Shown here one piece after another: positions 58,811-64,000 of a stretch of 64,000 nt of DNA (positions are counted from its first letter, which is position 1; each line of letters begins with the position of its first letter). A program made the position numbers and the translations under genes. Location of the stretch: positions 1 to 64,000 of the forward strand of contig NZ_JAKEIO010000010.1 in the NCBI RefSeq assembly GCF_021474405.1, in the 5' to 3' direction. The stretch comes from [Streptosporangium] indianense. GTDB lineage: Bacteria; Actinomycetota; Actinomycetes; Streptomycetales; Streptomycetaceae. The notes beneath the pieces are model-generated. The model searched no databases, was not told where the DNA came from, and worked only from the letters and a program-made list of their open reading frames with translations.

Positions 58811-59707
58811 TCATGCGAACGGGCGCACCTCGCTCACCACCCGCGCGGTCACCGGAGCGGGGATCCCGTGCCGCTCGGCCGCGCGCAGCAACGCTCCGCC
58901 GATGGCGTCCAGTTCGAGGGGCCGGTCCGCCTCCGCGTCGCGCTGCATGGAGGACTTCGTCGCCGGCGGGAAGGCGTCGTAGCGGGCGAGGGCACGGGCC
59001 GGGTCCGCCGGGCCGCCGCACGCGTGGCTGATCGCGGCCGTCTCCTCCACCAGGGCGGCCAGCTCCTCACGATGGCGGGTGCGGACCTCGCCGAGGGGGA
59101 GGCCGTACCGCGTGGTGAGCAGGGCGAAGGGCGCCAGGAACGACATCTTGGCCCAGAGGGCCGCCGTCTCGTCCTCCAGCACACGGGTGGCCGGACCGGC
59201 CTCGGCGAAGGCCCCGGCGAGGGCGTCGAGGCGGGCCCGGGGCACGTCCGTACCGGTCAGGTCGATCTCCGCGAAGGGGCTGCCGTGTTCGATCACGCCC
59301 GGAGCGACACGGGTCGACTCGACGCGGATCACGGCCGGGGCCACACGGTCCGCCCGGTACCGGGCACGCAGGGCCGCCGGATGCTCGACACCGTTCAGGA
59401 ACGGCACGAGGAGACCGTCGGACAGCACCGGCGCGGGCACCCGTGCCAGGGCGGCGTCCAGGGCCGTGTGCTTGACGGTGACCAGGCACGCGTCGACCGG
59501 CTCCCGCAGCGCGGTGTCCGCCTCGACGCGGGCCGTGAAGTCGCCGAAGCGGGCGCTGTCGACCCGGATGCCGTCGGTGCGCAGGGTCTCGGCGGTCTTC
59601 TCGCCGGACAGGCAGATCACGCGGTGGCCGGTGCGGGAGAGCAGGGCGGCGAGCAGACCGCCCACGCCGCCGGGGCCCAGGACGGCCACGGTGAGTTCGT
59701 TCGCCAC
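58811..59707 (-). CDS. Ketopantoate reductase family protein
   Basis: 298 residues, GTG at 59707 with AGAGGAA upstream. N-terminal NADPH-binding motif VAVLGPGGVGGLLAALLS, then VTVKHTALD and the conserved VPFLNGVEH of PanE/ApbA enzymes. Catalytic Lys/Glu regions LWAKMSFLAPFALL and the C-terminal KSSMQRDAEADRPLELDAIGG (about residues 245-270) match the substrate-binding Ser-Ser-Met and Glu-Leu-Asp blocks. It reduces ketopantoate to pantoate, or a similar 2-oxoacid; no pantothenate genes adjoin, so the substrate could differ. Nearest neighbour on the same strand is the hypothetical gene downstream. Confidence 0.88.
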   Translation of the reverse strand: MANELTVAVLGPGGVGGLLAALLSRTGHRVICLSGEKTAETLRTDGIRVDSARFGDFTARVEADTALREPVDACLVTVKHTALDAALARVPAPVLSDGLLVPFLNGVEHPAALRARYRADRVAPAVIRVESTRVAPGVIEHGSPFAEIDLTGTDVPRARLDALAGAFAEAGPATRVLEDETAALWAKMSFLAPFALLTTRYGLPLGEVRTRHREELAALVEETAAISHACGGPADPARALARYDAFPPATKSSMQRDAEADRPLELDAIGGALLRAAERHGIPAPVTARVVSEVRPFA

Positions 59708-59809
59708 GAGGGGTTCCTCTCGTCGGTCGGCCCCGGGATGGTGGCCGCCTCGCAGCGATCATGGCAGGAGCCGCTGTCGTGCGAGGGGCGAAGGGGTGAG
59801 ACTGGGGGC

Positions 59810-60040
59810 ATGTGCCGGAGTATCAAGACGCTGCGCCCGCCCGCGATGCCCGAAGAGGCCACCGAGGCGGATGTGCGCGCTGCCGCCCTGCAGTACGTGC
59901 GGAAGGTGTCGGGCTTCCGCGCCCCCGCCGCTCACAACCAGGAGGTGTTCGACCGCGCCGTGGAAGCGATCGCGCAGGCGACGGCCGAGTTGCTGGACGG
60001 CCTGGAGGTCCGGGGCGCGGGGGCCCGGAAGGCGAGCTAG
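59810..60040 (+). CDS. DUF2277 protein
   Basis: 76 residues from ATG at 59810. CRSIKTLRPPAMPEEATEADVRAAALQYVRKVSGF matches DUF2277 (read in pieces), a small actinobacterial/proteobacterial family with conserved N-terminal Cys and RSIKTLR. No known function. The stop codon TAG (60038-60040) is in the CTAG at the left end of the second 169-bp inverted-repeat element, as in the pirin gene next to copy 1. Confidence 0.9.
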   Translation: MCRSIKTLRPPAMPEEATEADVRAAALQYVRKVSGFRAPAAHNQEVFDRAVEAIAQATAELLDGLEVRGAGARKAS

Positions 60041-60205
60041 TGCCGCGGCAGGCGACGTTCGCCCCGTCGCGACGCCCGGCACGCCCTCTCGCCGCACCGG
60101 TCGAAAGCCCAAGTACGTCCAGTACGAGGGCTTCCGGCCGGCACGCCGAGAGCACGCACCGGACGCCGCTCCTTCACGGGCAAACGTTGCCTGCCGCGGC
60201 ACTAG
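60037..60205. mobile_element. 169-bp MITE-like element, copy 2
   Basis: Identical in length and nearly in sequence to the element at 26404-26572: five substitutions (one in the left terminal repeat, giving GGCGACGTT for GGCAACGTT). Ends are CTAG...CTAG. The left CTAG supplies the DUF2277 stop codon; the right end lies 35 nt before the PAP2 stop codon. No transposase here. Confidence 0.85.
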
Positions 60206-60239
60206 CCGGCCGGCCGGCCCCGCTCCCGGCCGTGCGGGC

Positions 60240-61601
60240 TCAGACCGCCGGCTCCGGCTGGGGCTCGGGGCGTGGCGCGGGGACGGTCCGCGCCTCCCAC
60301 AGCCTGGTCGTCCGCCGGTAGCCGTGGACCACCGACGCCATCGCCAGCAGGAGCAGCGGCGCGAAGAGCCACGGGTACGCGGCCATCTCCAGGGGCAGGA
60401 AGCGGTAGGACGCCAGCAGCACCGCGAAGACGACCGTCCCGTGGCCGACCAGCCGCAGACCGGCCCGGTCCCAGCCGCGGTCGTACGTGCGAAGCGCCGC
60501 CTCGACCGTGTACGCGAACACCACGCCGGCGATGAGGTCCACGCCGTAGTGCCAGCCGAACCCCAGCGTCGCGGCGAGGGTGGCGATCAGCCAGAACGTG
60601 CCGGCCAGACGCAGGGCGCGCGGTCCTCTGCGGGAGTGGATGAAGATCGTCGTGGCCCACGCCGTGTGCAGGCTGGGCATGCAGTTGCGCGGCGTGATCC
60701 CGTCGAACGGCATCGCGTACGGGGTGGTGACCGGCGGCAGCGTGTCGGGCCACAGGTCGGCCGCCGCCCAGTGCCCGCCCTCGGGGCCGTAGGCGAACAT
60801 CGGCCCGACCACGGGATAGATCATGTAGACGGCCGGTCCGAGCACGCCGATCAGCAGGAACGTCCGTACCAGGTGGTGGCGTGGGAAGCGCCGCTCGGCC
60901 GCCACGTTGCGCAGCTGGTACAGCGCCACACAGACCGCGGCCACCGCGAGCTGGGCGTAGACGTAGTCGAGGGCGTGCTCGCCGACCGGGCCGCTCGCCC
61001 TGAGGAGCCGGCCCGCCAGCCACGACGGGTTGCCGAGCGCGTGATCGGCCATGGCGATGTACGGGTCGAGGACGACCGGGCGGGTCTTCGACGTGATCAG
61101 CAGCCAGGTGTCCCCGGTCTTGCGGCCGGTCACCAGCAGCAGGCCGAGCCCCACACCCTTCAGCATCAGGAGGCGTTCCGGGCCGGTGCGGCGGGTGAGG
61201 GCGATGATCCCGCAGCCCAGGATCACCCACAGCGCGCCGTTGCCGAACGGGTGGCCTTCGTCGGGATAGGTGCCGGTCGCCCAGCGGACCAGCAGGAACA
61301 CGACGTCGATGCCGATCGCGGTGCCGAGCGCGAGGAGCCGTTGCCGCCAGGTGAGCACCACCATCGTCAGCGCGAGGCTGGCGTACAGCAGGAACCCGGA
61401 CTTGGGGGCGTAAACGACCTCGCGGGCCTGCGTGGTGATCGGACCGGGTATGCCGAGCCGGTATGCGGCGATCTGGAGCGCGACGAGGAATCCGAGCGTG
61501 AGCACGCCGGCCGCGGCCCACAGCACGGTCCGTGGGTGCCGCTTCGCGGCGGAGGCGATCCGTCCAGTGCGAGAGGCTTCCCGCGACGCCGTCGTCGTCA
61601 A
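60240..61601 (-). CDS. PAP2-superfamily membrane phosphatase/transferase
   Basis: 453 residues, start TTG at 61601 (no better start nearby). About ten membrane segments. The PAP2/inositolphosphotransferase motifs are NCMPSLHTAWATT and GFGWHYGVDLIAGVVFAY, with conserved His in each, as in inositol-phosphorylceramide-synthase/AUR1-like (PAP2_3) proteins. Acts on lipid phosphates in the membrane. C-terminal tail is Pro/Arg-rich (PAPRPEPQPEPAV). Downstream is the second inverted-repeat element, upstream a DedA-like gene. Confidence 0.85.
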   Translation of the reverse strand: MTTTASREASRTGRIASAAKRHPRTVLWAAAGVLTLGFLVALQIAAYRLGIPGPITTQAREVVYAPKSGFLLYASLALTMVVLTWRQRLLALGTAIGIDVVFLLVRWATGTYPDEGHPFGNGALWVILGCGIIALTRRTGPERLLMLKGVGLGLLLVTGRKTGDTWLLITSKTRPVVLDPYIAMADHALGNPSWLAGRLLRASGPVGEHALDYVYAQLAVAAVCVALYQLRNVAAERRFPRHHLVRTFLLIGVLGPAVYMIYPVVGPMFAYGPEGGHWAAADLWPDTLPPVTTPYAMPFDGITPRNCMPSLHTAWATTIFIHSRRGPRALRLAGTFWLIATLAATLGFGWHYGVDLIAGVVFAYTVEAALRTYDRGWDRAGLRLVGHGTVVFAVLLASYRFLPLEMAAYPWLFAPLLLLAMASVVHGYRRTTRLWEARTVPAPRPEPQPEPAV

Positions 61602-61653
61602 TGTCTCAGCCGCTTCCCGGTCGTGGTGGTCGTGGTGGTGAGCCGGAGCCGGT

Positions 61654-62250
61654 CTACGAGGTCCGCGGCTCGCGCCGCATCAGGTACGCAGCCCCCGCCC
61701 CGGCACCGAACAGTGCCGTCACCGACACCGCCGTCGCCAGCCAGGTCGCCCCCAGCCAGTGGGCGCCGAAGTAGCCGAGGGCGACGCTGTAGACGGCCCA
61801 GGTGAAGCCGGCCAGGGCCGACCAGGGCAGGAAGTCGCGGGCGCGGCGGTGGGCGGCGCCCGCGCCGAGGGAGACCACCGAGCGGCCGGCGGGAGCGAAA
61901 CGGGCCACGACGACGAGGGCGCCGCCGCCGCGGGCGAGTGCCGCGCCGAGACGTTGCTGTGCGGTGGTCAGCCGCCGGGAGCGGGATATCGCCCGGTCCA
62001 GCCGGGCGCCGCCGCGCCAGGCGAGGCGGTAGGCGGCCAGGTCCCCGAGGACGGAGGCGGTGGCGGCGCAGAGCGTCAGGGCGAGGATGTCGGGTACGTC
62101 GGTCGCGGTGCCCGCTGCCGCCGCCGTGGCCGCCGTGATCACCAGGACGCCGCTGGGCAGCACCGGCAGGAACACGTCGAGCAGGACGGACAAGGCCACC
62201 ACCGCGTAGATCCACGGGCTGCCGATCGGCAACCCCACTTGCTCCAGCAC
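61654..62250 (-). CDS. DedA-type small membrane protein
   Basis: 198 residues from GTG at 62250 with GGAG 5 nt upstream. Four to five membrane segments: SPWIYAVVALSVLLDVFLPV, VITAATAAAAGTATD region, FTWAVYSVALGYFGAHWLG and a last helix. The motif VFLPVLPSGVLVITAA and RFAPAGRSVVSLGAG resemble the DedA signature (E-x-PxP and R-x-P-x-x-R) in a weakly conserved form. It might transport or flip lipid. Separated by 52 nt from the PAP2 gene downstream. Confidence 0.75.
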   Translation of the reverse strand: MLEQVGLPIGSPWIYAVVALSVLLDVFLPVLPSGVLVITAATAAAAGTATDVPDILALTLCAATASVLGDLAAYRLAWRGGARLDRAISRSRRLTTAQQRLGAALARGGGALVVVARFAPAGRSVVSLGAGAAHRRARDFLPWSALAGFTWAVYSVALGYFGAHWLGATWLATAVSVTALFGAGAGAAYLMRREPRTS

Positions 62251-62509
62251 CGCGACTCCCCGTGACTCCCCCGTGGGCCAGACCGTGCCGCGATGGCGCG
62301 GGGGACGGCAGGAGTGGCCATGACAGCCATACAGCGTACGCCCGGGGGGTGACGGGCGGTTCACGGGGGGCTCATACGTTCGGTGCGGACTGTTCACCTC
62401 GCGGCGACTTGTCCTGAGTTGCTGCGATATGCAAACAGAACCCGCGAACAGAACGGCGCCGGCCCGCGAAGGGGCGGGCGCCGCTCTCGTGTCCGGCGGT
62501 TCGGTCGGC

Positions 62510-62962
62510 TCAGGCGGCCACGGGGGTCTGGTCGGCGGAGCGCCGCTCCTGCGCCGAGGTGCGCTTGGACAGCAGCCGGTCCAGGCCGAACGCGCCGGAA
62601 CCGGTGAAGATCAGCAGGAACATGGCCCAGCAGTACATGGCCGCGCCCTCGCCGCTGTTCTCGATCGGCCACAGCCCCTCGGGCTGGTGGACCTTGAAGT
62701 ACGCGTACGCCATCGCGCCGGAGGAGATGAACGCCGCGATGCGGGTGCCGAGACCCAGCAGCACCAGGATGCCGCCGACGAGTTCGATCACGGCCGCGTA
62801 CCAGTTGGGCCAGGCGCCGGTCGGGGCGGTGCCGCCCTTGCCGTCCGCGCCGCCGAGGACGCCGAAGAGTGCGACGGCGCCGTGGCAGGCGAACAGCAGG
62901 CCGACCACGATCCGGAACAGTCCGAGCGCGTACGGCTGGGCGCCGTTGAGGCGAGCGGTCAT
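62510..62962 (-). CDS. DoxX family membrane protein
   Basis: 150 residues from ATG at 62962 with AAGGAGAGA 8 nt upstream. Four membrane segments: LGLFRIVVGLLFACHGAVALFG, YAAVIELVGGILVLLGLGTR, AAFISSGAMAYAYF and a last near residue 120 (CWAMFLLIFTGSGAFGLDRLL). Matches DoxX, found as a membrane component of oxidoreductase/thiosulfate-quinone systems. Function here unknown. Upstream region has an iron-box-like TTAGG/CCTAA site. A GC-rich imperfect hairpin near 62456-62486 may end its transcript. Confidence 0.88.
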   Translation of the reverse strand: MTARLNGAQPYALGLFRIVVGLLFACHGAVALFGVLGGADGKGGTAPTGAWPNWYAAVIELVGGILVLLGLGTRIAAFISSGAMAYAYFKVHQPEGLWPIENSGEGAAMYCWAMFLLIFTGSGAFGLDRLLSKRTSAQERRSADQTPVAA

Positions 62963-63321
62963 GTGGGGGGTCTCTCCTTCGGTTGGCCGGCCCTGGGGAG
63001 GCCGGTCGGGGACGGATACCGCGGAGTAGCCCACGTTAGGTGTGCCTAATTGATGCTTGCAAGTTCAACATTTAGCCACGCCTTTGCCCGTCGATGGCGC
63101 GCAATCCCTGGCGCAGCCGCACGTGGAGCGGCTTTCGCCGCCGCGTCCGCGCCCGAAAGAGTGACCGAATCCACTCCCGGCCGACCTCCCCTGGCGGCCG
63201 TCCCGTGCTTGTCTTCTGTCGGCATGCCGACCGTGAACTGTCTTGTGCGTGCAACTCATTGAGGAACCATCAGGCGGCACGAACACGGTTCACGGCGCAA
63301 CGGGCAGGCGGAGCCGCCGGG
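62963..63321. other. 359-nt intergenic region, no gene seen
   Basis: Lies between the doxX-type gene start and the stop of the phosphatase gene. Short frames have no family-like sequence. Contains the TTAGG/CCTAA palindrome at 63036-63049, the probable doxX promoter, and a weak GGCGG/CCGCC hairpin at 63307-63318 next to the phosphatase stop. Confidence 0.5.
63036..63049 (-). promoter_or_regulatory. Iron-box-like palindrome upstream of the doxX-type gene
   Basis: On the minus strand TTAGGCACACCTAA is 13/14 identical to the right part of the DmdR1/DtxR consensus (TTAGGCTCACCTAA). The left five bases of the full 19-bp box are not conserved. It starts 73 nt upstream of the ATG. Tentative. Confidence 0.3.
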
Positions 63322-64000
63322 TTACGGGGCCAGTTCCGTGTCCAGCAGGGTGGTCAGGCGGGGGCCCGCCCCCTGGCGGGTCTTGGCGTGCTCCAGGCGC
63401 AGCCGGGCGGAGCGGCCGCGCATGGTCAGGGTCATGAGCTGGTTGCCGAACCAGGGGCCGCCCGTCTTGCGCCAGTCGACCGGCGGCCGGGGGAGACGGC
63501 CGTGCCGGGCGAGGCCGCGTCCGAGACGCCGTGCCAGCCCGCTCCAGCCGATGCGGAAGGCCAACCGCATCGACAGCGGGACCGAGTTGTGCACGGGGGA
63601 GCAGACCAGCTGCACCACCCGGGCGTCCGGGCCCGCGCCCGGCCACGAGGGCTCGGCGATGTAGGCGTGGTGCACGTCCCCGGACAGCACGCACACCGTC
63701 GCCGGCGCGTCCCGGCCCGAGCCCGCCTCGGCGATCAGCTCCGCCAGCCCGGCGAAGGACGCGGGGAACGCCGACCAGTGCTCCAGGTCGGCCGCGCGCC
63801 GCACCTTCTCCCCGAACCGTGCCCAGCGCTCGCCCCGTTCACCGCCGCACAGCGCCGCGTTCCACCCCTCGGCGTCGTGCACCAGGTGCGGAAGCAGCCA
63901 GGGCAGCGAGGTGCCGATCAGGAGGTGGTCGTAGGTATCGGGCCCGTCCAGCACCTGCTCGCGCAGCCACGCCTCCTCGCCCGGGTCGAGCATCGCGCGC
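63322..64000 (-). CDS. PhoD-like metallophosphatase, 5' end outside window
   Basis: The frame runs off the right edge; 226 codons (C-terminal part) are visible. The metal-binding block CVLSGDVHHAYIAEP is typical of alkaline phosphatase D/PhoD-like proteins, and SFAGLAELIAEAG, VCSPVHNSVPL and the earlier DTYDHLLIGTSLPWLLPH follow that family. The N-terminal metal sites lie outside the window. No signal peptide can be assessed. Stop TAA at 63322-63324. Confidence 0.85.
   Translation of the reverse strand, partial: RAMLDPGEEAWLREQVLDGPDTYDHLLIGTSLPWLLPHLVHDAEGWNAALCGGERGERWARFGEKVRRAADLEHWSAFPASFAGLAELIAEAGSGRDAPATVCVLSGDVHHAYIAEPSWPGAGPDARVVQLVCSPVHNSVPLSMRLAFRIGWSGLARRLGRGLARHGRLPRPPVDWRKTGGPWFGNQLMTLTMRGRSARLRLEHAKTRQGAGPRLTTLLDTELAP

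Noticed and set aside
59759-60202. Open frame of about 147 codons across the second 169-bp element
   Set aside because: A similar frame occurs at copy 1 solely because the DNA is repeated; composition (Arg/Gly/Ser) and lack of a start signal argue against a protein. The element is better read as a MITE.

Overview
The window is high-GC actinobacterial DNA and fits Streptomyces. Codon third positions are strongly G/C, GTG and TTG starts are frequent, and the families DUF3145, DUF3052, SCO2400-type and FasR are typical of that genus. The gene set resembles, from memory only, the S. coelicolor chromosome core around fasR-fabDHPF and aceE. No search was run. I see no phage, plasmid, CRISPR array or antibiotic cluster; this is mostly conserved core with a few mobile or decayed pieces.

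Layout. 1-1378 is an aminotransferase cut by the left edge. 1550-10091 (minus) is a sugar-uptake and oxidation cluster: enolase-superfamily sugar-acid dehydratase, zinc dehydrogenase, TIM-barrel protein, ChvE/MmsA/MmsB-type ABC importer and an exported aldose 1-epimerase. 10362-20592 mixes an SCO2400-type membrane protein, a MarR/oxidoreductase pair, Ohr, a beta-lactamase-fold esterase, an EI24 protein, a secreted C15-like protein, a GH3 remnant, a second epimerase, an SGNH lipoprotein and DUF3145. 20736-25676 is the type II fatty acid synthase operon fabD-fabH-acpP-fabF behind its activator FasR. 25739-34036 holds pirin, a serine hydrolase, a decayed GNAT gene, a MerR/aldo-keto reductase operon, DUF4429 and DUF1023 proteins, and a TetR/MFS efflux pair. 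34275-39649 has a DUF4190 protein, a K+ channel, aceE, DUF3052 and a peroxiredoxin. 39797-49107 is a tellurite-resistance-type (Ter) stress cluster: four TerD-superfamily proteins, a TerC-family membrane protein, a CitE-like lyase, a 901-residue protein fusing two phosphoribosyltransferase domains with a TRSP domain, and a HAD phosphatase. 49028-64000 carries two DedA-type proteins, a penicillin-binding protein, two secreted hydrolase-like proteins, tRNA-Val, a DUF6153/DUF305 pair, a ketopantoate reductase, PAP2, DoxX and a partial PhoD-like phosphatase.

How they work together. The Ter genes look like one calcium-binding/membrane module plus one nucleotide-like biosynthetic module, a pairing known from comparative genomics of Ter systems. 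The ABC importer, epimerase, dehydrogenase and dehydratase suggest an oxidative route for an aldose. FasR sits directly upstream of the fatty acid genes it is known to activate in S. coelicolor.

Most unusual: two 169-bp copies (26404-26572 and 60037-60205) of a miniature inverted-repeat element that begins and ends in CTAG and supplies stop codons to neighbouring genes; a long REP-like hairpin lying in frame inside the Ter fusion gene; a class A PBP without its transpeptidase lysine; and a secreted pyroglutamyl-peptidase-like protein with Ser at the Cys position.
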